Below, in pieces: positions 46,701-57,455 of a stretch of DNA of 64,000 bases (the stretch's first letter is position 1; each line of letters begins with the position of its first letter). A program made the translations under genes and the position numbers. Where the stretch lies: the NCBI GenBank assembly GCA_010015655.1, contig ML976698.1:381439-445438 (forward strand), read 5' to 3'. The notes below the pieces were generated by a model that searched no databases, was not told the DNA's origin, and worked only from the letters and a program-made list of their open reading frames with translations. Source of the stretch: Bimuria novae-zelandiae CBS 107.79 (lineage: Eukaryota > Ascomycota > Dothideomycetes > Pleosporales > Didymosphaeriaceae).

Positions 46701-46863
46701 GCCGCACGGATATCTAACGACTAATAATTTACGTGTACCGAACAGGACCGTCAGATTCTGAACAGGCGGTAATTTTACCTAGCACAAACCTTACAATGCC
46801 CCCCTGTACGCCACAAATTAGAAAAAACGACTTTCCAGACGCTGCGCACCGAACAGACCCTTA

Positions 46864-47101
46864 GCGGAAAGCGTCGCCAGCGGCGGTGTTACGGCGCTAA
46901 GCCGGCACTATTTGTTGTGTGAATTATTCGTTGGACTCTTGGCGCTGATCTGATGGCGATTTCCGGGTGCCACACGAATCCGCGTAGAAACCAGGAATAC
47001 TCGACATACCGCGTCGCATTGTCGCCCATGGGTGAGGGACGTCATCTTATAAGTTGAGGAAGCAAATATAGGTGTAAATAACTACACAGACTGATTTTCT
47101 G
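46864..47101. other. RIP-free DNA upstream of coiled-coil gene
   Basis: Normal composition. A possible intron 3' end (TTATTCACAG, ending 47117) suggests that an upstream exon of the following gene lies here, but I could not place it. Confidence 0.35.
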
Positions 47102-47117
47102 GTGTTGTTATTCACAG

Positions 47118-48092
47118 AAGACCCGTATAGTGCCCCGGATTGCACATCTACGTCGCGGTATGCCCCCGCGTCGCGGTCAACGCTCACAGGACCAGCAAGA
47201 ATCTGCCGCAAAGGTCCTGTTATACGTGGCAACGTAACATCTGGACACCCGACGCCCGCTCAGCGTACCCAACAGTTGCAAGAGTCATTGCAAGAGAAGC
47301 TGGCGATGCTAGAGTCAGTGTGGCCAATGGATGGAACATGTCGTCGATCCAATCCAGCGCCACACAATCCAGGAGTATTCCGGCCAATCCAAATCCAGTC
47401 TCGCTCAGACCGCTGTGGCTGAGCCAGAACTGATTGGACTGAATATCCCTGCGTTGTGTGGAGTTGGATTGGATCGACGATCCATTCTATCCACTGGCCA
47501 CACTGGCTAGAGTCAACGTATAACGTTATGGCGACAGAATCAAAGATCGAGAAGACGCAGGAACGTATTGAGAGGCAACAACGAGACCAGGAGTTACGGG
47601 AGGAGCAGCGAGAGGCGAGAGAGGGAGAGAACTGAGGCAGAACGTCGTCTTGTTGCCATGTCTGCTCCTCCTGAATATCCCCAAAGTTCTGCTAGTGTGG
47701 CTCCGGTTGCAGATCCTACTTCATCCCGCCCCCAACCCTCGTCTCCTATCGATCCTGATGAGGACGAATTTGATATGCTAACGGCCTTTTTTGCGTGGAT
47801 TGTTCGGAGGCAGAAGACAGAACGTCGACAGGCTGAGTTTCAACATGCGAAGGAAGTTGCAGAGGAGAACCATTGGACGTTGGGCGACTTAAAGACTATG
47901 GCGGATACCCAGTCTGATTTATACAAACTAGCGACTGGACCTAATTGTATGATACCTGATGGGATAGTGCGGAGTCTTGGGCGCTTTCAGAAGCAGTTTA
48001 AGGTAGTATACCGTCGGGACAAAGAGGCTGCAGATACCCTTAGGAATATTGGTGGAGAGGGCGGTTTCTTCAGAAATAATCCTGGGTTTTAA
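47118..48092 (+). pseudogene. Coiled-coil protein gene split by a hAT-type MITE
   Basis: Exon-like sequence begins after a TTATTCACAG acceptor and reads to TPAQRTQQLQESLQEKLAML at 47315. It is interrupted by a 190-bp MITE and resumes after 47513 in the same frame with NVMATESKIEKTQERIERQQ. A Glu/Arg-rich coiled coil follows, one frame change occurs near 47600-47640, then SAPPEYPQSSASVAPVADPT, DEDEFDMLTAFFAWIVRRQK, EENHWTLGDLKTMADTQ and a stop at 48092. No enzymatic domain. I do not recognise a named family; the layout resembles uncharacterised repeat-associated fungal proteins. It lies next to a DDE_3 transposase gene and might belong to the same element. Confidence 0.55.
47316..47505. mobile_element. 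190-bp hAT-type MITE
   Basis: Inverted ends CAGTGTGGCCAATGG and CCACTGGCCACACTG, with imperfect pairing extending for about 75 bp on each side, flanked by a perfect 8-bp duplication GCTAGAGT (47308-47315 and 47506-47513). CAG...CTG ends and 8-bp duplication are the hAT rule. Too short to code for anything. Confidence 0.88.
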
Positions 48093-48815
48093 TAATAGTA
48101 ACATAGGTGTTGAAGCAATAATGCATGCCTTCCTTCTTCGCTACTTGCTACAGTACCTCTATCCATGCACACTGCTGTCTACTGTTGCCTACCACCGTTC
48201 TTCACTATGTACTGATAGTTAGATACCATTTGACTCACTGTCTGCACACACTATGTCGACATATGCGGAGAGGGGGCAGATAGAATACCAATTTTGTGTC
48301 GTCAACTCCACTGGAGTAGGTCCCCTTCCGTCATGTCAGCTCTCTCGTACGCCCTCAAGAACTCATTCGCCCGAATTAACTGCTCCTCCTCAATATACAA
48401 GCCACCACCCGAGTGCCTAAAGTGTTTAACAGCGAAGCGATCGCAACGAGTCGCGGTGATAGACCATCGTAAGAAGTCCCCAAATTGGTCGAATTCATGG
48501 CGGCGATAATAGAAGTTTCGGCGTACCCAGGACTTTAGTACCGAGAAGGTAAGCTCAATAGGGTTAAAATCTGGCGAATAAGGCGGTAAATACTCCATGG
48601 CATGACCAGCGTTTCTAATCAACTCCTCCACTCTCCTGTCGCAATGGGCAGAGCAGTTATCAAGTACGACGCAGGCCGTTCTACCTATCTGACGCTCAAT
48701 CGCGGGCAGCAACTCAAACTCTAGCCATTCGAGTAGTTGCTCAGCGTTAAAGTAGCCCTCCTTGACAGCCGTACACTCAAGATAACCGTGCCTAATAGTG
48801 TAGGCAGGCAATATG

Positions 48816-48959
48816 TGTCAGTTGCCCTGGTGACCCTACGGTCCACCGTGCACCTGCTTAGTCATCGATTCTCTGTTCGTGTACTATAGATAGCTAGTCT
48901 CAGCACACACACAATACACATCGACTTTCTGTCCACTTTTGAGCCCCACTCATCTGTCA
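48816..48959 (+). repeat. 5' LTR of miniature element
   Basis: 144 bp, TGTCAGTTGCCC to CATCTGTCA. Confidence 0.88.
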
Positions 48960-49128
48960 GGTTATGTCGCCCTTCTAAGCGCAGCCTGCTGTCGATCTCA
49001 GTACTTACGCCGGATCTGACACCGCAGAAGCCAACGCTGCACCGTCAGAGACGAAGCGGAACGAACCCTGCACCGCCGAAGCTGCAGAGACCCAGTAGAG
49101 CCCCAGCGAGCTCATACTAATCTACAAC

Positions 49129-49293
49129 ATGTCAACTCCGACTGTAGGCGCGATCGTGCTAGACGCGACGGGCCGCAACTGGAAGGAGTGGAACAAACAG
49201 ATAACCAACGCAGCTACAGAGCGTAGCGCGAAGGATATCCTTTTGGGCACAAAGGCGCGCCCTGCGTACGCCTCCCGCGACTACAAAGAGCAT
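49129..49293 (+). pseudogene. copia gag N-terminal fragment
   Basis: ATG 49129 opens MSTPTVGAIVLDATGRNWKE, the start pattern of fungal copia gag proteins (…L.G.N...W...), then runs directly into the truncated 3' LTR and stops at 49339-49341. Only about 55 native codons remain. Confidence 0.6.
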
Positions 49294-49407
49294 CCGTGCA
49301 CCTGCTTAGTCATCGATTCTCTGTTCGTGTACTATAGATAGCTAGTCTCAGCACACACACAATACACATCGACTTTCTGTCCACTTTTGAGCCCCACTCA
49401 TCTGTCA
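49294..49407 (+). repeat. 3' LTR of miniature element, first 30 bp missing
   Basis: 114 bp identical by eye to the matching part of the 5' LTR, implying recent insertion. Confidence 0.88.
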
Positions 49408-49750
49408 ATATGGACCACGTCTTGCCCCTCCGCGCGTTACCAACGTATCGATCGTCCTCTCCAATCAAGCCGTACGCTCGGTGCCTCCATCCAGTTTTCT
49501 CGTTGAAAATGGACTCGTCTATAAATACCAGCTCGTCCGCCGAATACCTCGTTATCCGTCGACGATAGTCCTCCCTCAGGTCTTCACTCCGTCGATCTGG
49601 GACGACCCGGAGTGCCTTCCGTGAGATACCGTCGGCCTTCATAAACTTCGCGATTGTAGACCTATCAACCTTGACACCACGCTCAACGTCCAGCCAGTAC
49701 ACCCTCTCGCCTTGGTACATCCACCCATGCTCGCGGAGCTCATCGTATAA

Positions 49751-49951
49751 CGTGTCCGTGCGCGTGATGCACGCACAACACCATAACAGCTCTACGAGAA
49801 ATGAGGCTATAGAGCCACGTATAGTAGCGAATATTGCGAGATTTTTTGGTGGCGTGCTCTATTGATGCTTGCGATCAACCTGCGTTACTGATATCTACTT
49901 GGAAGCTTAACGTTGCGGCCGCGCCGCGTACCGTGTCCGTGCGCGTGATGC
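49751..49951. repeat. 20-bp direct repeat pair near transposase start
   Basis: CGTGTCCGTGCGCGTGATGC occurs at 49751-49770 and again at 49932-49951, with weaker similarity extending about 20 bases further. The role is unclear; it could be a duplicated transposon end or a recombination footprint. Confidence 0.6.
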
Positions 49952-49979
49952 GCGGGGAACACTAAAACACCCTACTTTT

Positions 49980-51525
49980 AATATGCGACAACGCTATTAA
50001 TATAAAACTAATTTAAGCTATAATTAATAATATTAAATTACTAAAGCTAGGCAAAACTTTCTTATATATAAAAACTACTACTAAATATAGTGTTATATAG
50101 TCTATATTAATCTAAAGGCATCGGGGGATAATGCGCCCTATATAAATTAAAAACTTTAGCTAATAAAAGCTTACCCTATAGCAAGAGCAGGAGCTTGTAC
50201 GATATATTAAAGGACTTATAGAGAGATAATACAGAATTTTGCCTTTATAATAACAAAAGAGCTAGTTAGCGAGAGCTAGGTTACCCGCTTTATTAACTAA
50301 TATAGTATTTATTTAATCTTATAATAGACAGTTGCTATAGGCAGTAATTACTATAACGCTAATTTAGTAAATAAATATTACCTCTATTTCTACTTTTTAT
50401 ATAATAAGATTAATTAATATCGCATAGATCCTTGTTATATCTATAATATAAATAAAAAAGGCTACCTAATTAGTATTATTAGTAGATTAAAGACGATATT
50501 TAGCAAATAAATATAAGAAAGAAGGAGGTTAGAATATTACTTTAAAATAGTAATCGCGCGTAGATCACGCTCCTGGCATATATTTACGCTAATAGATTAG
50601 CTCTATTACTAAGCCTTATCTATAAGACAGCCAACAAGGGCATCTAATTAAGCTAGGTAGAGGATATTAAGGCAGGAAAACACGAAGTCTTTATTACCTT
50701 ATTACTTTCTAGCTAGATAAATAACAATATTAGGCTTGCCTAGCTTAAACAAGTGTTTAATCACTATATAAAAAAGAAGACTTAATAATTATATTAACTT
50801 TTAATTATAAATAGCTACGGATCTTATATTACTATAAACTTTATTAATTACTATAATTAAAATAGGATCCTACTTACTATCCTGCCTTCTTATTTAACTT
50901 ATACGCTTTAGCTACTTAACGTTATAATATTTAAGTCTTTATTAATAGCCTACTTAGCAAAGCTATTATAATACCTTTATAAAGGCTAAGGCCTAGCTTT
51001 TATTATAAAAGGCGACTTCTTCCCTTTATTCTAGAATACGTAGAAGGCCTCTTTTAAGAAATTAATTATCCTTAGCTTTTTTAAAGTAATAAGTATATTA
51101 CTACCTAATCCTAATTCTATACTTAATAGGTTTACTTATAATTAAGAATTAGGCAATAGCTCTTTATTAGGGCTTAGTAATTATAACTAAAAAAAGATAA
51201 ATAGGCTTATACGTTCTATCGTTAAAAATTAAAGTAGTAAAAATATATAGAAGCTTTAGTAGTTACTTTACTACCTTTTCGTGCAAAATAAGCTGCTCTA
51301 GCATAATAATAATAGGCTAAAGTAGGCGCTATTAATAAAGTAGAAGCGTAAGAAGAAAGGCAAGACTCTAAATTTTTAGTAGTATTAAGAGTACTATAGT
51401 AAAGTAGTCCTATAGTTACTAGGGAAATTAAAGGAGGTATATATTTTTTAATCTATTAAAGAATAAAAAGATAAGTGTAGTAGTTTTAAAAAGTAAAAAT
51501 AGCAAAGCTAAAGAAGGTAGCTAAG
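49980..51525 (+). pseudogene. Fot1/pogo-like transposase C, RIP-mutated, cut by copia LTR
   Basis: Through stops: EQELVRYIKGLIER (N-terminal HTH part), YIYNINKKGYLIGIIS (ancestral YNMDEKG.LIG), TLIDQLYYQALS, HEVFI, SYITINFINYCN and a proline/leucine-rich C-terminus. It is close to transposase A (7880-9240) in the same blocks but lacks its RIP-free island. It ends at the left LTR of the following copia element; terminal repeats were not located. Confidence 0.7.
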
Positions 51526-51764
51526 TGTTGGCTTCAAACCTGCGCAACACTGCTACGGCTTTCACCGCTATGTAGTTTGCCTGCGGTTTATTGCGTAGTT
51601 TGCCTGTGGTTTGTTGCGCTAGTCCTGATTAGGCTAGCAGGGGATAAACCACGCTTAATAAATACTTCTTATAATAGCCTACCATAATAGATCTGTAATT
51701 AAGAATTAAATCAATACTATATCGTTGCAACGAAGTCTTGATCTAATAGCCTATTACCGTATTA
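51526..51764 (+). repeat. 5' LTR of copia element (3' half RIP-mutated)
   Basis: 239 bp, TGTTGGCTTC to CCGTATTA. The first half is nearly unmutated; the second half shows C-to-T changes relative to the 3' LTR. Confidence 0.85.
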
Positions 51765-52029
51765 ATACTGATTAGTGGTTGCTACACCACAGATTGGCAA
51801 GATATACTGTGTACAGGGAATCTCAGCGCACGTTTCAGGCTGAGTATTCTGGCGATAGAAGCGGTTAGCGCATGCCTCCTCCCCTACCAAGGCCCAGGAT
51901 ACAGCATCGCTAGTGCGAAGTACAGGTACGACAAGCTCACTGCTATCCTGTATTAGGATCAGCGGCGCCTCGTATTTAAAGGATCTCTCCGCCTGGATTG
52001 TCCCTACTAAGGATTAGTTTGGAAGGAGA

Positions 52030-55000
52030 TTTGCGTCAACCACGCTAACTTTTGTTAAATTACACTAATTATAGGCCCACATCCAAAACGCTATTATAAA
52101 GTACACTTAAACAAAGAATCGCTTGTGGTACCTAGACAAGATAATTTACAAGAACTAGTACGCTAACTAAGATTTTAATATCGCCAACGCTACCGTTAAT
52201 ACAGATAAACTTAACACTATAGTTATTAACTAGATAATACAGGTAGAAGAAGATAATATATTCGACCTGTTTTTACTACTTAAGTTTAAGGAGTATTTCG
52301 AGAATTTTACCCGTAATCTTTTTAATAGCATTAACAAGCGCATCTAAAAAGCACTTAAAGAGCTCCTTCGCTAGTAAGGTATTTATATTAAGTAGGGTAA
52401 TAGTAATAATCTCCCTAACTAATTCGTAGAACTCCTTATATTAACCGCTATCTTAAAATGGCCCGCTAAGTATCTTAAGCTTATAAGGCTCTGCGAAGGC
52501 TTTAAGTGCTACTAAATTATAGATAATAAAGAATAATAGCGGTAGCAGCGAGCTCTGCTAGAAGGAGGATTATTATTATTATTACAACCTAGATTTACGC
52601 CTGTGCAGAATAACTCTTATTTGCTTATTAACCTTGCTAAGTTATACACGCCGGAGCAAAAGTATTTAGGTGATAAATACGACATCCTTAAGACAAAGAT
52701 TAAGGTGTTTAACAACCTTTGCACCAAGGTTGGGATTAATAAAGATAAGTAGTATAAAATGGCACTCTCTATTATACTTACTAGCTAAGCGCTTTAGTAT
52801 TACTACGATTACAATGCTCCCTAGGCGCTTACACTTACTTATAATATAATGCTTAACAAGCTGCGCACGTACTTTAACACTACACAAGCTTACTAGATGT
52901 ACCTCTAGGAGTGACATAGCACTACGCTTAAGAGCGTTATAACTACTAACTTTAAGAAAGACCCTATAGAGTGTCTTAAAATAGTTATTAGTAAGATAAA
53001 CATGCTCTATTAGGCACTATTACAGGACTAGGGTAAAAGCTATAATTAGTATTTACTTGCGCAATAGCTCCTTAGCGCATGTTATAGTATTAAAGTAACT
53101 ACTATAGCTTGCTTAAAGCTAGCGACTATATTTAAAGGTATTGCTATAGATCTCCGCAACGTAGTTAGCATATGGTTAAGCTATTATCTTAATAGCTAGT
53201 TTCTATTACAAAATGCAGATAAGTAGTATTACACTAATTACTGCTATATTCGTAATAATCGACAAGCTACAGGATTATTAGATAATAACTACTATAGTTG
53301 CTACTATTAAGGTTAAGGCGGATCGCGCGGCAATCGATTTAATAATAATAATTGTTAGTTAAACTACTTAAGTAATCGCCGTAATAAGATATGCTTTATT
53401 TATAAGTAGCCTAAGTGCTAATTAACTTAATACTTAAAGAAGGAGCGTATAGAGCATTGCTAACGCTATAACTAATACGCTTAAGATAATCTTAATGCCC
53501 TAAGCTATAAAGTGTTTCTCGCCAGCCATAAAGGCATAGAGCTTAAAGATAGCGACGGTAGCAATAATAATACTAGTAATAATAATATTAAAGCATATTT
53601 TACTAACTAAGTCTACTTAACTACATCCTGCGGTAAGATTAACGGCGACGCTATTGTCTTTAGCCTTAATAACGCTACCGCACTTTATGTAATTATAGGT
53701 AATAATTCTTATATCTCTAGTAAAGTAAATAAAGATACTTAACTCTTCTTATTTAATTCACGCTACGGCGTAGATATCTTTTAAGGTATTATGCCTAACA
53801 CTGGTGTAGCCAGTGTCTTAACTACTAGTAAGACATAAGTAAAGGCGCTGCAGCTTATCTAACTATTTATAGTTATTAATAAGTCTACCGCAGAACGTTA
53901 TCAAATCTAATTTAGAGATAATCTAGAGTGTTTCTCTCTTAGCGACGTTAATATTAGCACGCTATTTAGTATAATTACTTTTATAGTAATACTAACTAAC
54001 ACACTATTTTACTCTGCTTGAATAATATAGATTATTATAGTATCTTCTTTAACAACATCGATAATATGCTCGTTGAAGGTGGCAAAGAATTCCTAATTGT
54101 CTGTAAATAGGGACATCCATGGCTCCTGCTTAATAAATAAGAGACTATTGTCTACTACTTAAATAAGACTAAGCTACGCTAGCTTTACTAACGCTTTAGC
54201 TATTCTGCTGCTAGATAACTGCACAAGATCCTCAGTAAAGCAAGCTATAAAGATATTAATAAGGATATTATTAATCGCATTAATAAGTACTATTACTAGT
54301 GTCAAATCCACAGCAAAGCACCTGGCCGTTTCCGCTTTACTATTCGTAATAACATGGACTTTAACTTATGCATTATTATTAATATAATGTATATTAATTA
54401 GAAACTAGTGCTCTACGCAGTTAATAAAGCCATAGCTTTTTAAGCTACTTAATTTATGCTAAATATCTAGGTAAACACTACTTAGGATCTCCTTCGCGCC
54501 ATGTGGATCGACATATACGTTAGTCCTCCCAACGTTATTAAGACAGATGCTGGTAAGAACTTTATTACTAATAAGTTTGTTAATAACGCTACGTTACTTA
54601 TAATTAAGATTAAGGAAGTCTTGGTAGAGGCACATTATTTAATTAGCAAGGTTAAGCGCTATTATGCTCCCATCTGCCGTGCTTATAGGGTGATCTCTAT
54701 AGACGTTGGACGCACAACCGCTCCCGAACATATCTTATAGATGGCTGTTAAGGCTGTTAATGACACCGCAGGTCCTAACGGACTTATCCTAACTCTTCTT
54801 GTCTTTGGAGCATATCCTCGCCTGTTAAAGAAATTACTACTATCGCCGTCTATTACTGCCCGCGGCGCTGCAGTGCGCAAAGCAATAGCTAAAGTGCGCA
54901 AGATTAAGGTAAAGTGCTAAGTTAATAAGGCTCTTGCAACTCGTAATAGTCCTAACATAACTAATATTTTACTATTGCCTATCTTAAGTAGCGTTAAGGT

Positions 55001-56945
55001 CTAGCGAGAGAACTATAGATAGTCTAGCCTATATTAGATAATCGCCCTCTACGTTAATAAGTAATCTGTAGTTATTAAAATTAATAATAAACAAGTTACC
55101 ATTCGTATTACTGTAGTGCGCCCGTATCATGCAGATAATACGACTATTATTACCCCTCTTGCAGAGGACGAGGATAATAGTAGCTTTAATAATAATTTCA
55201 CTTCTATTATAGAGGAGCCCGCGCCCAAGCGTAAACGCGATAGGCTAAAAGACTTAAGGAATAAGCTAAAACCTAATAAAGTTATAACTACTATAGTTAA
55301 CCTTAATTAACGTGAGCGTGATAATCTTGTCCTAGCTAAGAAGCTATAAGTAGTTGGCAAGATTATAACACTAGGGTAACTATTTAAAGTATCTATAAAG
55401 GTAGAGATTAACGCCCTTATAATATAAGGTGTCTTTCGCTTTAAGAAGTATAGTCCTTACTATTATAATAAGGTCCGTATCTTTAAGTCACGCATTATTA
55501 ATAAAGTTAAGGGTAAGACTACTAATCGCCCGTACGAAAAGTCCTGTCTTATTATCTAAGAATACGCTAATAATAATAAGAAGCTTGTCCTAATATAGTC
55601 TCCTACTATCTAGCGTGTAAGCCAGCGTGTAATTATCGCTCTAGCACCATCACTGTTAAAGCTGGGCATGTACCTCTGGCTCCGTGACATCACTCAGGCC
55701 TATACGCAATCGGATGATCCACTCCAGCGTACTATTATGGCTAACATACCAGCCTAGCTTAAGGAAAGTTATCCAACAAACATAGTTATAGTTATTATTA
55801 AGCCGCTATATGGCATTACTAAAGCAGGTGCCTATTAGTAGTTAACGTATAATAAACACTACACTAAGACTTTCTATATAGTAACATCTACTTATAATCT
55901 ATACCTACTTATTAGTAAGGCTAGTAGCAAGTGCTTTAGCATTATTAGCATGCAAACTAACGACACGCTTAGTCTGTCTAATAAAGCTTTTGCAGACCTT
56001 AAGGACTAAGAGCTACGTTTTAAGGCCAAGCCTAAGTATTTTCTCTTACTAAACGCGTAAATTAACTTTAATAGCTACATTATTAAGCTTAATAATAATA
56101 ATCGCGCCATTACTCTGCGCTAGAAGAAGCAAGGCGAGAAGCTAGAAATAGCTAATAATAAGTAATTATATATTTAACAGCGCGCTCGAGGTGCTTACAT
56201 TATAATAATTTATTAACCTAAGGCGAGCTTCGACCTCGCCGCCGCAGCCCAAGCGAGTAAGCCTATAAAAGAAGAAATTACTAGATTAAATAAGCGTATT
56301 ATTTAGCAGAAGGAGAATATTACTCGCGGCCTTAACTTTATCCTACTAGACTTAAGTAACTTGAAGCTATACGCCTTTATTAACGTATTATTTACTAATA
56401 ATAAGGACATATTATTACAAATAGGCTTTGTAATTACGCTTGGTAATAAGACTAAAGATAGCGATTGTAACTTTAAGTTTACTAGTAATATTATCTACTA
56501 GTTATCTATTAAGTATAAGCGCGTTACTTATAGCGTTCTTATATCTAAGATCTACGCGATAGCTTATAAAGTTAACATTATAATTATAATTAGCGGTACA
56601 ATTAACATAATTATGCAGCGACTTAACCTCCCTAATATCTCTATTGTTATGTGCACTAACTCACGCTCCTTATATAATTACCTTATTAAGCTTGGCACTA
56701 CTAAGGAGAAGCGCCTTATAATTAACATTATAGCTTTGCGTAAGGCCTATGAGCGTAATAATCTCATAGACGTCCGCTAGATCGATAGACGTGATAATCT
56801 AGCAGACTTAATAACTAAGGCTGGCTCTAACTTAGCTATAGAGCATCTTATTAACTATAACTAGCTTAAGCTTTGCGTGCAAGGCTGGGTTAATCGTGCT
56901 AAAGTTAATACCCTAGAGTACGATCACGATAGCAAAAAGTAGTAA
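52030..56945 (+). pseudogene. copia gag-pol polyprotein, RIP-mutated
   Basis: Through stops: gag with YNIMLNKLRTYFNTT (about 52845) and a knuckle region (KICFIYKQPKCQLTQYSKKE, about 53390). A protease-like block (IMPNTGVASVLTTSKTQ) lies near 53790. The integrase has a zinc-binding part near 54200 and core RTDAGKNF-like (IKTDAGKNFITNKFV, 54535) and HAPL-type residues near 54665. RT lies near 55640 (LWLRDITQAYTQSD, with one of the catalytic acidic residues). RNase H spans to about 56890 with VMCTNSRSLYNYLIKLG and DNLADLITKAGS. The frame ends near 56943. The gene is dead as read. Confidence 0.8.
54495..54905 (+). other. RIP-poor segment over copia integrase core
   Basis: About 400 bases with many CA/TG and a largely open frame (MWIDIYVSPPNVIKTDAGKN, then MAVKAVNDTAGPNG) inside otherwise RIP-saturated pol. 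Edges are less sharp than at 1190-1390 and 8155-8345. Confidence 0.6.
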
Positions 56946-57100
56946 GTCTATAAAAGGAGCAGTGAGATAGGTACTAAAAGGACGCGCACTAGCGCTAGTC
57001 TAGTTAGAAAACTAGTAACTATTACAGATTGTGTTTTATTGTAGATTTAAGCGTTCTGGGCTGAACTGGCTATATGTAGCATAAAAGAAAAGATAGCTAG

Positions 57101-57339
57101 TGTTGGCTTTAAACCTGCGCAACACTGCTATGGCTTTTACTGCTATATAGTTTGCCTATGGTTTGTTACGCAGTTTGCCTGTGGTTTGTTGCGCTAGTCC
57201 TGATTGGGCTAGCAGGAGACAAACCACGCTCGATAAATACTTCTTACAACAGCCCACCACAATAGATCTGCAATCAAGAATCAAATCAATACCACATCGT
57301 TGCAACGAAGTCTTGATCCAACAGCCTATTGCCGTATCA
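57101..57339 (+). repeat. 3' LTR of copia element (5' half RIP-mutated)
   Basis: 239 bp, TGTTGGCTTT to CCGTATCA. The first half is lightly mutated and the second half clean, the reverse of the 5' LTR. Confidence 0.85.
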
Positions 57340-57455
57340 ATAAACTAGATTTAGTAATTAAAAATAAATTATAAGATAAGCTATACATTTGCTTTATACA
57401 AAGTATATTAATTATTATTTTATTAAGCTATTATACGTTAATTATTTATTAGTGT
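57340..57455. other. RIP-mutated sequence between copia and unclassified element
   Basis: TA-rich, no motif. It may be the far side of Fot1-like element C, cut by the copia insertion, but I could not match a terminal repeat. Confidence 0.3.

Larger units (their letters stand above)
43601..46860 (+). mobile_element. PIF/Harbinger DNA transposon
   Basis: 3,260 bp with inverted ends GGGTCTGTTCGGTGCGC (left) and its complement (right), flanked by TTA on both sides (43598-43600 and 46861-46863), the PIF/Harbinger target rule. It carries the two expected genes: a DDE_Tnp_4 transposase on the plus strand and a Myb/SANT-like gene on the minus strand. The left about 1.05 kb is RIP-free; from about 44650 onward it is RIP-mutated. 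Confidence 0.92.
48816..49407 (+). mobile_element. Miniature copia-like LTR element (internally deleted)
   Basis: 592 bp with a full 5' LTR (48816-48959), a leader, 55 codons of a gag start, and a 3' LTR lacking its first 30 bp (49294-49407). A perfect 5-bp duplication ATATG flanks it (48811-48815 and 49408-49412). Everything from mid-gag to 30 bp into the 3' LTR is gone, so the deletion most likely happened after insertion. RIP-free. Confidence 0.9.
48302..49860 (-). pseudogene. Tc1/mariner DDE_3 transposase split by an LTR element
   Basis: Minus-strand gene; coding sequence before and after the insertion at 48816-49407 joins perfectly across one ATATG (ARRGKTWSI then LPAYTIRHGYLE). N-terminal half (49720-49413): DELREHGWMYQGERVYWL, TIAKFMKADGISRKAL, and YSADELVFIDESIFNEKTGW with the first catalytic Asp. 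C-terminal half (48811-48302): TACVVLDNCSAHCDRRVEEL with the second Asp, and YLPPYSPDFNPIELTFSVLK with the last acidic residue, then a stop at 48302. The frame extends upstream of the first Met to about 49860, so the start is uncertain. No RIP damage. Apart from the insertion the enzyme core looks intact. Confidence 0.85.
51526..57339 (+). mobile_element. Ty1/copia retrotransposon, full length, mosaic RIP
   Basis: 5.8 kb with two 239-bp LTRs (51526-51764 and 57101-57339). Leader, gag with zinc knuckle, protease-like, integrase, RT and RNase H follow in copia order on the plus strand. No convincing target duplication was seen (CTAAG left, ATAAA right). RIP damage is uneven: the leader (51780-52030), an integrase segment (54495-54905) and part of RT (55640-55760) keep CA/TG. 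Confidence 0.88.
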
